From an uncultured Rubrobacteraceae bacterium (lineage in GTDB: Bacteria; Actinomycetota; Rubrobacteria; Rubrobacterales; Rubrobacteraceae): a DNA stretch of 6,750 bases. This document shows positions 1 through 5,554 of this stretch, piece by piece (position 1 is the first letter of the stretch; each line of letters opens with the position of its first letter). The notes below the pieces were generated by a model, which saw nothing but the letters and a program-made list of their open reading frames with translations, searched no databases and was not told the origin of the DNA. The stretch lies in contig CADCUW010000191.1 in the NCBI GenBank assembly GCA_902805985.1, positions 1-6,750 on the forward strand. Direction: 5' to 3'. A program made the position numbers and the translations under genes.

Positions 1-159
1 CACGTGGATGAGGACCCAGTCCCCGATCTCTATCCTCTGCTCGTCGTGGTGGACCAGCCCGATGTTTATGTTCCTCCGGACCCCCCCGACCTCGGCCTTC
101 GCGAGATAGATATCCTCGTCCAGGATCTCGACGATCTGGCCCGGTATCCCCAAACACAT
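1..159 (-). CDS. hypC: HypC/HupF-family hydrogenase maturation chaperone, N-terminal 53 residues (cut by the left edge)
   Basis: HypC is a small cytoplasmic chaperone. With HypD it carries the iron atom while its CN and CO ligands are attached, then delivers it to the hydrogenase large-subunit precursor. The visible protein begins MCLGIPGQIVEI, the family signature; Cys2, which becomes N-terminal after Met removal, is the residue that contacts iron and HypD. It continues with a small beta-barrel pattern (an AEVGGVRRNINIGLV segment, then IEIGDWVLIHV), as expected for the first two thirds of a protein that is usually 75-100 residues long. The rest lies beyond base 1. The frame is not otherwise open in the track, so I read it directly from the sequence. 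The start is an ATG at 159-157, the only ATG among the nine starts visible here, with a strong AGGAGG 9 bases upstream. It follows hypF after 13 bases. Identification is firm. Confidence 0.95.
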   Translation of the reverse strand, partial: MCLGIPGQIVEILDEDIYLAKAEVGGVRRNINIGLVHHDEQRIEIGDWVLIHV

Positions 160-168
160 GCCCCTCTG

Positions 169-174
169 CCTCCT
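169..174 (-). promoter_or_regulatory. Ribosome binding site of hypC, overlapping the hypF stop
   Basis: AGGAGG lies 9 bases before the hypC ATG, and its first bases are shared with the TAG stop codon of hypF (175-173). The position fixes the hypC start and suggests that ribosomes finishing hypF can reinitiate on hypC. Confidence 0.85.
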
Positions 175-2494
175 ATCCCATATGAACAGAGCTATTCGCC
201 AGCACGGCCTGGCCCAAGGCGAGCCCGCCGTCGTTGGTCGGCACCCGCTTGTGCAGGTAGACCGCGAAGCCTTTCCCCTCCAGGCACTCTAACACTTGAT
301 TCACCAGTAGCAAGTTCTGGAAGGTGCCCCCCGAGAGCGCGACGGCGTCAGCCCCTCCCCCGTCCCGGATCCGCTCGCAAACCGAGACGACCACCTCGGC
401 CATCGTCCGGTGGAACCCGGCGGATATCTCCCCCTTCTCTCGCCCGGCCAGCAGGTCTTCGACGACACCGACCACGATCCCTCCGGTCTCCACGACCCAC
501 ATCCCTCCCTCGGGCCGCAGCCGGAACGGGTAGCCCCTGCCGGCCGGGCCGTCCGCGGTCAGCTCCAGCTCTACGGCCGCCTGACCTTCGTAGGTGGCGC
601 GTCCGGAGCCCGGCACCCCGACGAGGGCCGCGACGGCGTCGAAGAGTCGGCCGGCGCTGGAGGTGGGCGGCGAGTTCAACCCGCGCTCCACGAGACGCGA
701 GATCAGGCGCACGTTGCGCTCGCCGGCTTCCCTCACGACGGCGAGCGGGAGCTTCAGCGTCTCTTCTTCGCCGTAGAGTTGGATGAGACGCGCGATCCCG
801 CCGCGCCAGGGCTGCCGGATCGCCGCCGGCCCGCCCGGCAGCGGCGCGTAGTCCAGGTGAGCCCGCCGAACGAAACCCGCTTCCACGCTGCCCTCGAAGA
901 ACTCCCCGCCCCAGATGGCGCCGTCCGTGCCGTAGCCGGTCCCGTCGAGGGCGACCCCTATGACGCGCTCTCCGTCGGGGCGCCCGTTATCCGCGAGGCA
1001 ACTGGCGACGTGCGCGTGGTGGTGCTGGACGCCGACCGCGGGTAACCCGTCCTCCTCCAACTCGCGGGCGTACGCCGTCGAGAGGTAATCGGGGTGGAGG
1101 TCGTAGGCGACAAGCTCGGGCCGCACGTCGAAGAGCCGGCAGTAGTGCTCGACGCCCTCGCGGAAGGACCGCAGCGTCTCGTAGTTCTCCATATCCCCGA
1201 CGTGGTGGCTCGGGAACGCGTGGCGATCCTTGGCCAGGCAGAAGGTGTTCTTGAGCTCCCCGCCGCACGCCAGGGTGTGCCGCGCGAAGCCGCCGGCCAG
1301 CCGCAGCGGCGCGGGCGCGTAGCCCCGCGAGCGCCGCAGGTGATAGGGGCTTCCCGCCGTTACCCGGGAGACGCTGTCGTCGCAGCGCGTGTGGATGGGA
1401 CGGTCGTGGACCAGGAAGTAGTCGGCTATGTCGCCGAGTTGCTCGAACGCCACATCGTCGCGGTAGGCGATCGGCTCGTCCGCGTTGTTGCCGCTCGTCA
1501 TCACGAGCGGGATGCCGGCGTCGCGCAAGAGCAGGTGGTGCAGCGGCGTGTAAGCCAGCATCACCCCGAGCGTCTTCTGGCGCGGGGCTACCTCCTCTGC
1601 CACACCGTCGTCTTTCCGGCGCTCCAGGAGCACGATGGGCCGGGCAGCGGAGGTGAGGAGGGCCTCCTCCTCAGGCGTGATGCGACAAAGCTCCCGCGCC
1701 TGCGCGAGGTCGCGGGCCATGAGCGCGAACGGCTTGTCCTGGCGCGCCTTACGGCTTCGGAGCGTCCTTACCGCCGCGGGGTCGAACGGGTCGCAGGCCA
1801 GGTGGTAGCCGCCGAGGCCCTTTATGGCGACGACGGCCCGTCCGCGCAGCATCCGGGCCGTCCGCGAGATGGGGTCGCCCGGCCTGACGCGCAACTCATG
1901 GCCGAAGCGGTCGAGCAGGCGCACCCGGGGGCCGCACGCCGGGCAGGCGTTGGGCTGGGCGTGGAAGCGGCGGTCGGCCGGGTCGTCGTACTCGCGCCGG
2001 CAGTCCGGGCACATCCCGAAGTGGGACATCGTGGTCTTTGCCCGGTCGTAGGGGACGGAGCGGGTTATCGTGAACCGCGGGCCGCAGTTGGTGCAGTTGG
2101 TGAACGGGTAGCGGTGACGCCGGTCGGAGGGGTCGAGAAGCTCCGCGAGGCAGTCCTCGCAGGTTGCTACGTCGGGGGAGACGAGGGCCTGGCGCCGGTC
2201 CCCCTCCCGGCTCTCCTCTATCCTGAAACCCCGGTCCCCGAGCGCGGCGAGGGTTTGCCAGCCCACGGACTCCACCACGGCCAGCGGCGGCGCCTCCCTC
2301 TCGATCCCGCGCAGAAAGAGGTCCAACTCCTCCGGCGCGCCCTCGACCTCGATGCGCACGCCCTCGGCGTCGTTGCGGACCGTCCCCGAGAGCCCGTTCT
2401 TGCGCGCCAGGGCGTAGACGAACGGCCTGAAGCCAACGCCCTGCACTATGCCCCGCACGGTGATTCCGCGGCGCTCGTGGGTGGACGTTCTCAA
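173..2494 (-). CDS. hypF: HypF carbamoyltransferase, [NiFe]-hydrogenase cyanide-ligand synthesis
   Basis: HypF uses carbamoyl phosphate and ATP to carbamoylate the C-terminal Cys of HypE, the first step in making the CN ligands of the active-site iron. The 773 residues match full-length HypF, with all domains in order. An acylphosphatase domain covers about 10-95 (VRGIVQGVGFRPFVY at 13-27). Two zinc fingers are formed by the Cys pairs 112/115, 134/137, 162/165 and 184/187. A YrdC-like domain covers about 205-390 (KGLGGYHL at 225, SRKARQDKPFALM at 247, TSGNNADEP at 333). A Kae1-like domain covers about 405-770, with a GGELKNTF motif, the metal-binding QHHHAHVAS at 490-498, LDGTGYGTDG near 516 and TNDGGLALGQ at 753-762. 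No key residue seems lost. The start is a TTG (2494-2492), preceded only by a G-run (CCCCCC on the plus strand, 2502-2507). No ATG or GTG lies between it and the upstream in-frame stop, and the next GTG (residue 13) would cut into the first beta strand. Very secure. Confidence 0.97.
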   Translation of the reverse strand: MRTSTHERRGITVRGIVQGVGFRPFVYALARKNGLSGTVRNDAEGVRIEVEGAPEELDLFLRGIEREAPPLAVVESVGWQTLAALGDRGFRIEESREGDRRQALVSPDVATCEDCLAELLDPSDRRHRYPFTNCTNCGPRFTITRSVPYDRAKTTMSHFGMCPDCRREYDDPADRRFHAQPNACPACGPRVRLLDRFGHELRVRPGDPISRTARMLRGRAVVAIKGLGGYHLACDPFDPAAVRTLRSRKARQDKPFALMARDLAQARELCRITPEEEALLTSAARPIVLLERRKDDGVAEEVAPRQKTLGVMLAYTPLHHLLLRDAGIPLVMTSGNNADEPIAYRDDVAFEQLGDIADYFLVHDRPIHTRCDDSVSRVTAGSPYHLRRSRGYAPAPLRLAGGFARHTLACGGELKNTFCLAKDRHAFPSHHVGDMENYETLRSFREGVEHYCRLFDVRPELVAYDLHPDYLSTAYARELEEDGLPAVGVQHHHAHVASCLADNGRPDGERVIGVALDGTGYGTDGAIWGGEFFEGSVEAGFVRRAHLDYAPLPGGPAAIRQPWRGGIARLIQLYGEEETLKLPLAVVREAGERNVRLISRLVERGLNSPPTSSAGRLFDAVAALVGVPGSGRATYEGQAAVELELTADGPAGRGYPFRLRPEGGMWVVETGGIVVGVVEDLLAGREKGEISAGFHRTMAEVVVSVCERIRDGGGADAVALSGGTFQNLLLVNQVLECLEGKGFAVYLHKRVPTNDGGLALGQAVLANSSVHMG

Positions 2495-2501
2495 GGCGTC
2501 G

Positions 2502-2507
2502 CCCCCC
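2502..2507 (-). promoter_or_regulatory. Weak G-run ribosome binding site of hypF
   Basis: Six consecutive G lie 7 bases before the TTG start of hypF, where a Shine-Dalgarno sequence belongs. It is not a canonical GGAGG, so initiation is probably modest. The same six-G arrangement precedes the DUF6084 gene at 5190-5195. Confidence 0.45.
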
Positions 2508-2521
2508 GCGGTCGGACGCCG

Positions 2522-2537
2522 CCGAGGAGGTCCTCGG
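2522..2537 (-). repeat. Inverted repeat (hairpin) in the gap before hypF
   Basis: CCGAGGACCTCCTCGG is a perfect inverted repeat with 6 paired bases and a 4-base loop (or 7 pairs around 2 bases). It lies 27 bases before the hypF TTG. No U-run follows in the direction of transcription, so it is not a standard rho-independent terminator. It may protect or mark an mRNA processing point, or be chance in GC-rich DNA. Confidence 0.5.
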
Positions 2538-2561
2538 AGCCGGTGCCCTGTGGCCGGATCT

Positions 2562-2574
2562 CGCGTTCCACGCG
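2562..2574 (-). repeat. Short hairpin just after the micropeptide stop codon
   Basis: CGCGTGGAACGCG can pair as a 5-base stem with a 3-base loop. It starts 2 bases after the TAG stop of the 32-residue gene. No U-tract follows, so I do not call a terminator. Together with the hairpin at 2522-2537 it makes the 82-base gap before hypF unusually structured for this tightly packed operon. Confidence 0.4.
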
Positions 2575-2576
2575 GC

Positions 2577-2675
2577 CTACATCGCCCTTATCTTCATGTA
2601 CCTCTGTATCTCGGGCCACTGCACGGCCACCGCCGCGGCGCCCGCGATCAGGCCCAAAAGCAATAGTTTCTTCAC
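2577..2675 (-). CDS. 32-residue membrane micropeptide, DUF6893-like
   Basis: The predicted peptide has two N-terminal lysines, a hydrophobic stretch of about 16 residues (LLLLGLIAGAAAVAVQW, positions 4-20) and a charged tail PEIQRYMKIRAM. This suggests a single short membrane helix or membrane-surface anchor. It resembles the DUF6893 small actinobacterial proteins, an assignment I make from memory of the pattern. The start is a GTG (2675-2673) with AAGGAGG 10 bases upstream. The frame could be extended to 61 codons from an upstream ATG at 2762, but that part runs inside the protease gene in another frame and would bury the perfect ribosome binding site, so I reject the longer form. It sits between the maturation protease and hypF, which points to a role in hydrogenase maturation or membrane attachment. 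The function is unknown. Confidence 0.8.
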   Translation of the reverse strand: MKKLLLLGLIAGAAAVAVQWPEIQRYMKIRAM

Positions 2676-2682
2676 GCCGATC

Positions 2683-3216
2683 TCACCTCCTTCTCGTCGA
2701 AACGTCCGGCCGGCTGCCGGCCTCCCCACCACTCTCGTCGGGTTCCTCCAAGAGCGACTCAACCAGCGTCACGGCCTCGTCCACCGCCGCGCCCACCGGC
2801 TCGCTCAGCTCCATCAGCATCTCGTCGTAGTCCTCCCCGCCGGGAACGAACTGGGGCTCGCAGCCAACCACCAGGGTGCGCGTCGGACTGGCGCCAAGGG
2901 CACGCGAGAGCTTGATCACCTTGACCGGGTCCATACCGTGCGTATCGAGCGTCGCCTCCCCGTCATCCTCGATCTGCGGCTCGATAAGGTAGATCGTGCC
3001 CGGCTCCCCACCCCGAGGAGTGGCGTCTACCAGCACGACGAGCCCGTAGTCTTCCTGCAGGGCGTAGGCGAGGTCCATCCCGCGGATGCCGAAGTCCCTC
3101 ACCTCGACGTCCCCTGGCAGCGGGCGACCGGCGAGCCGGCGCACCACCTCGACCCCGAAACCGTCGTCACCCAGGAAGATGTTGCCGATGCCGGCGACGA
3201 GAATGCGTCTACCCAC
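2683..3216 (-). CDS. [NiFe]-hydrogenase maturation endopeptidase (HyaD/HupD/HycI family)
   Basis: This protease cuts the C-terminal extension off the hydrogenase large subunit once nickel is in place, the last step of active-site maturation. The N-terminus has the family motif GIGNIFLGDDGFGVEV (9-24). The nickel-sensing residues correspond by position to Glu16, Asp62 and His93 of E. coli HybD: Asp18 (Asp also occurs here in HycI-type enzymes), Asp64 in LVDA, and His93 in THGMDP. VVGCEPQ (116-122) is also typical. The length of 177 residues is normal; the last 20 or so (from about 158) form a polar, poorly conserved-looking tail. The start is a GTG (3216-3214) that overlaps the end of the preceding gene by 8 bases, with GAGG 6 bases upstream. 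The final codons (AGA AGG AGG TGA) double as the ribosome binding site of the next gene. Its target is presumably the Hhy-type large subunit encoded outside the window. Confidence 0.94.
   Translation of the reverse strand: MGRRILVAGIGNIFLGDDGFGVEVVRRLAGRPLPGDVEVRDFGIRGMDLAYALQEDYGLVVLVDATPRGGEPGTIYLIEPQIEDDGEATLDTHGMDPVKVIKLSRALGASPTRTLVVGCEPQFVPGGEDYDEMLMELSEPVGAAVDEAVTLVESLLEEPDESGGEAGSRPDVSTRRR
2686..2692 (-). promoter_or_regulatory. Ribosome binding site of the micropeptide, inside the protease 3' end
   Basis: AAGGAGG, followed directly by the protease TGA stop, lies 10 bases before the GTG of the 32-residue gene. It is the strongest anti-16S match in the window. It decides the short start of the micropeptide and suggests strong, coupled translation. 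Confidence 0.85.
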
Positions 3217-3523
3217 GGGGAACCTCGGAGTCCAGCGGCTCGACCTCTTCTCGGGAGAAGAAGAACCGGTGCCCGAGGAAGCGGTCCTCCCCGAGGTCCC
3301 TTCCCGGGTCGTCCTCGAGCGTCACGGCTATGTAGACCCGGCCCTCGTAGTCCTGCTCTATGCCCTCGACGAACGCGACCTTTCCCCTGAGGACGAGATC
3401 CATGATGTCCCCGCCGACGCCGGGCCAGAGCAAGACCCGGCTCCCCTTCTCGATCTCCACGCCGCCCACGGCCACGCTCTGAAGGGCCGGCCTCTCCTCG
3501 TGCTCCCTGAAGAAGTCCTCCAC
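3209..3523 (-). CDS. Conserved hydrogenase-operon protein of unknown function, 104 residues
   Basis: I know no named family for this protein, but I recall similar small proteins beside hydrogenase genes in actinobacteria. It has no Cys, no signal peptide and no membrane segment, so it is probably cytoplasmic. After a charged N-terminus (1-15), the core carries KGSRVLLWPG (26-35), then DLVLRGKVAFVEGIEQDYEG (42-61), then VYIAVTLEDDPGRDLG (63-78), and ends with GHRFFFSREEVEPL (84-97). The alternating short strands and glycines suggest a small SH3-like beta barrel; that fold is an inference. The start is a GTG at 3523-3521, one base after the TAG of the preceding gene, with only a weak GGGG upstream. 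It overlaps the protease start by 8 bases, so the two are probably translationally coupled, and a helper role in maturation is plausible but unproven. Confidence 0.82.
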   Translation of the reverse strand: MEDFFREHEERPALQSVAVGGVEIEKGSRVLLWPGVGGDIMDLVLRGKVAFVEGIEQDYEGRVYIAVTLEDDPGRDLGEDRFLGHRFFFSREEVEPLDSEVPRG

Positions 3524-3524
3524 C

Positions 3525-4535
3525 CTAGCCCCGCAGCATCCTGATATCCCGGAACGTACCGTTCAGCCTCATGAGCTCCTCCGGCGAGAGGGACTCGCAT
3601 CTATCCAGGATCTCGCGCCCCCGCGGGTCGGAGGCGCGCATCTCTTCTTTCTCCTCGTCCGTGAGGTTAAGGACGTTCAGGATGAGCATCTGGTCGATCT
3701 CGGTCCCGTCGAAGAGGTCACCGGGGCTCTCCGGCGCGATCTGGGGGTAGTCGTAGAGGATGATCGGGGACGAGAGCATGGTGCTCCGGTCCCCCTCCTC
3801 CCCGACGAGCACGGGCCACGTCTTCAGGTTCTCGCACCCCTCCGCGGCCTCCACGAGCTCCCCCGGCGGATCCATGAGCGAGACGAACTCGCCCCCTTCT
3901 ACTTTCAGGGTCGTGTGCGTCGAGACGAAGGTCTGCCTTAGCATGCTCTCCCGGTTCTCGCCGCCCCAGGGGGTCGTGTTGGTTAGCCTGACGGTCACCC
4001 TGTAGGTTCCCCCTTGCGAACGCTCGGCTCCCACCTCTACCGCCCCGCGCAGCGGTCGCCAGGTACGCACCAGAGCGCCAATAACCTCTCCGGTTGGTTC
4101 AGCCAGCGGTTCCTCTGTGCTGCCCCCGGGGATATCTATCTCGACCACTCGGGGCTGCCCCAGCAGCTCGGAGAGCCCGAACCGCCCCACCGCTATCTCC
4201 CGCTCGGCCGCCTCATCCCAGGATAGGTAGAGCTCTTTCCCGACCCGCAACTCGTCTACGGGCTGCAGGGTCTGGCCGCTCTTCTTGTTGACTTTACGGT
4301 CGACAACGTGCAGGAAGCGGACGTTTACATCAATAGTAGGTTCCCCGGCTCCCCGCACCAGACACTGGGTCTGCATGATCCAGGGGTCGTCCTCGCCCCT
4401 GGCCTGGCTGTACTCCCTCGGGTACACCCCCCCGAACGTCCAGCGCTGCTGGTTCTTTCTCGACGATCGGCGGTAGGGCCACAGGAGGTATCCTTCGTAG
4501 AGCACCGCCTCGGCGATCTTCTTCGCCGCGTCCAC
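3525..4535 (-). CDS. Conserved hydrogenase-operon protein of unknown function, 336 residues
   Basis: I do not recognise a named domain. The N-terminus AKKIAEAVLYEGYLLWPYRRSS (from residue 4), followed by KNQQRWTFGGVYP, is a strong signature that I associate with uncharacterised proteins of actinobacterial hydrogenase clusters. A beta-rich middle part follows, with VRFLHVVDRKV near 72, YRVTVRLTNTTPWGG at 178-192 and LRQTFVSTHTTLKVEGGEFVSLMDPP at 199-224. The C-terminal half has SSPIILYDYPQIAPESPGDLFDGTEIDQMLILNVL (255-289) and a helical charged tail. It has three scattered Cys (58, 234, 313), no CxxC pair, no signal peptide and no membrane helix, so it is likely a soluble cytoplasmic protein and not a redox carrier. 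The start is a GTG placed directly after the TAA of the DUF6084 gene, with AGGAGG 11 bases upstream. Adjacency to DUF6084 suggests that the two act together. Confidence 0.85.
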   Translation of the reverse strand: MDAAKKIAEAVLYEGYLLWPYRRSSRKNQQRWTFGGVYPREYSQARGEDDPWIMQTQCLVRGAGEPTIDVNVRFLHVVDRKVNKKSGQTLQPVDELRVGKELYLSWDEAAEREIAVGRFGLSELLGQPRVVEIDIPGGSTEEPLAEPTGEVIGALVRTWRPLRGAVEVGAERSQGGTYRVTVRLTNTTPWGGENRESMLRQTFVSTHTTLKVEGGEFVSLMDPPGELVEAAEGCENLKTWPVLVGEEGDRSTMLSSPIILYDYPQIAPESPGDLFDGTEIDQMLILNVLNLTDEEKEEMRASDPRGREILDRCESLSPEELMRLNGTFRDIRMLRG

Positions 4536-5183
4536 TTAGCGCTCCACCTCCTGCTCGCTCGCCCGCAGCAGCGACTCGACTGCGGCCTCCCAGGTCGGGA
4601 GCCCGTTGCGCACCTTGTAGTCGTAGAGTTCGTCGAAGGCGTCCTTGCGAAGCCTTACGTAGGCGCTGTTCGGGAAGTAATGGTCCATCATCTCCTTCCA
4701 CAACCGGACCGGCATCCGGTACTCCGCCTCCTTCTCCCAGGAGATCCTGGCCGTCTGCAAGAGGCCGCCTTCGGCGGCGTAGAAGACCGTGCCGCTGAAC
4801 AGGAACTCGAGCGGCACCTCGCCCCCTTCGAGCGCGTAGAAGTATTTGCTCGCGACCACCTCGAGGTCGTAGGTGCAGGTGACGGGCATGTCCACAACGG
4901 TGCTACCGGAGAACCGGGGGACCTGCAAGACGTTGTGGGTCCAGAGGAGGCTTTGCAGCGTGCTGCCCCACCCGGAGGGCTCGCCGAAAAGCTCCCGCAG
5001 GCGGTCCTGCTCCGCCGCCTCGTAGTGCCGCCGGCGCGCCGCGATCCGGACCTGGGTGTTCAAGGCCACAGACCGTATCGGCTCGCTTTCGAGGTTCTCG
5101 ATGCGTAGCTTGAAGGACAGGCTCGGAACGGCCGCGAACTCCTCGACCTCGGCGCCCTCGATCCTGAAATCGAGATCAGGCAC
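4536..5183 (-). CDS. DUF6084 family protein
   Basis: This 215-residue protein of unknown biochemical role matches my memory of DUF6084, a family found in actinobacterial uptake-hydrogenase operons. Supporting segments are PDLDFRIEGAE at 2-12, SLSFKLRIENLESEPIRSVALNTQVRI at 21-47, RLRELFGEPSGWGSTLQSLLWTH at 61-83, the hydrophobic GSTVVDMPVTCTYDLEV around 93-109, VPLEFLFSGTVFY at 123-135, and MPVRLWKEMMDHYFPNSAYVRL at 157-178. The first half reads like an immunoglobulin-like beta sandwich and the last 60 residues look helical (both inferred). It has a single Cys (103), no signal sequence and no membrane helix. The start is a GTG (5183-5181) with a six-G run 6 bases upstream; no other start codon lies between it and the in-frame TAA at 5228-5226. 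Its last codons carry the ribosome binding site of the following gene, which begins on the next base. Confidence 0.88.
   Translation of the reverse strand: MPDLDFRIEGAEVEEFAAVPSLSFKLRIENLESEPIRSVALNTQVRIAARRRHYEAAEQDRLRELFGEPSGWGSTLQSLLWTHNVLQVPRFSGSTVVDMPVTCTYDLEVVASKYFYALEGGEVPLEFLFSGTVFYAAEGGLLQTARISWEKEAEYRMPVRLWKEMMDHYFPNSAYVRLRKDAFDELYDYKVRNGLPTWEAAVESLLRASEQEVER
4547..4552 (-). promoter_or_regulatory. Ribosome binding site of the 336-residue gene, inside the DUF6084 3' end
   Basis: AGGAGG lies within the last codons of the DUF6084 gene (GAG CAG GAG GTG), 11 bases before the next GTG start. It supports the GTG at 4535 and a TAAGTG junction with no spacer. Confidence 0.75.
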
Positions 5184-5286
5184 GGACGGCCCCCCAGACT
5201 GAGTCCTTGTCTCCGGCTCCCGGGCTTAAGATGTCGATCCTCCTCGCTCCTCTACGGGCCTCGGACCTCGCGTACCGTGCCGCCCG
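5184..5286 (-). other. 103-base gap between the 78-residue gene and the DUF6084 gene
   Basis: This is the longest stretch without a gene. On the minus strand it contains GAGGAGG (5245-5239) with no ATG, GTG or TTG at usable distance, and a six-G run (5195-5190) that is the likely weak ribosome binding site for DUF6084. I see no convincing -35/-10 pair and no hairpin followed by a U-run. Confidence 0.5.
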
Positions 5287-5523
5287 CTAGTTCGGCGGCA
5301 GGTTCGGGCTGTTCGGGTCTATGGGGTTTCGCTTCTCGGCGTTGATGCTCGTGGACTTCCTGGCCGTCGACCTCATGCTGGGACGACCCGCCCCCGTCTC
5401 CCCGGTCTCCACGAGGCCTGGGTCCGCCGCCGTGCCACCCGGCCAGTTGCCCTGGTGTATCCCCGGCGTGTGCGCGGGAGCGTCGTGTGTCGTGTCCGGC
5501 TTCCCTACCCTTATGCTCGCCAC
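5287..5523 (-). CDS. Small Cys-free, probably disordered hydrogenase-operon protein, 78 residues
   Basis: I know no family name, but the pattern resembles small proteins I recall from actinobacterial hydrogenase clusters. The N-terminal part is MASIRVGKPDTTHDAP, followed by HTPGIHQGNWPGG (18-30). The C-terminal part has STARKSTSINAEKRNPIDPNSPNLPP (52-77). The composition is rich in Pro, Gly, Asn, Thr and Ser, with no Cys, almost no hydrophobic clusters and no membrane segment. It therefore probably lacks a stable fold alone and may bind a partner as an extended chain. The start is a GTG (5523-5521) with a near-perfect AAGGAGG 6 bases upstream, which argues that this is a real and well-translated gene despite its composition. 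It lies 31 bases after the DUF5947 gene. Confidence 0.82.
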   Translation of the reverse strand: MASIRVGKPDTTHDAPAHTPGIHQGNWPGGTAADPGLVETGETGAGRPSMRSTARKSTSINAEKRNPIDPNSPNLPPN

Positions 5524-5529
5524 CTGCCG

Positions 5530-5536
5530 CCTCCTT
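5530..5536 (-). promoter_or_regulatory. Strong ribosome binding site of the 78-residue gene
   Basis: AAGGAGG lies 6 bases before the GTG start, in the 31-base gap after the DUF5947 stop. It is one of the two best Shine-Dalgarno matches in the window and fixes the start of a gene that composition alone would leave doubtful. Confidence 0.8.
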
Positions 5537-5554
5537 TGCTCGTGGCCCTACGTC

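Noticed and set aside
4..786. A 260-codon plus-strand open frame with long Arg/Pro runs
   Set aside because: It covers the antisense of hypC and hypF. Its low-complexity Arg/Pro composition is typical of a shadow frame in high-GC DNA.
2676..2762. 61-residue version of the micropeptide starting at an upstream ATG
   Set aside because: The first 29 codons run inside the protease gene, and the perfect AAGGAGG sits 10 bases before the GTG at 2675, which marks the real start.
1094..2830. A 578-codon open frame on the plus strand
   Set aside because: It is antisense to hypF, which has full family motifs on the other strand. Its product has no recognisable motif and is Arg/Val/Gly-rich, as expected from a GC-rich mirror frame.
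4308..5108. 266-codon plus-strand frame
   Set aside because: It is antisense to the 336-residue and DUF6084 genes, has no recognisable domain and lacks a convincing ribosome binding site.
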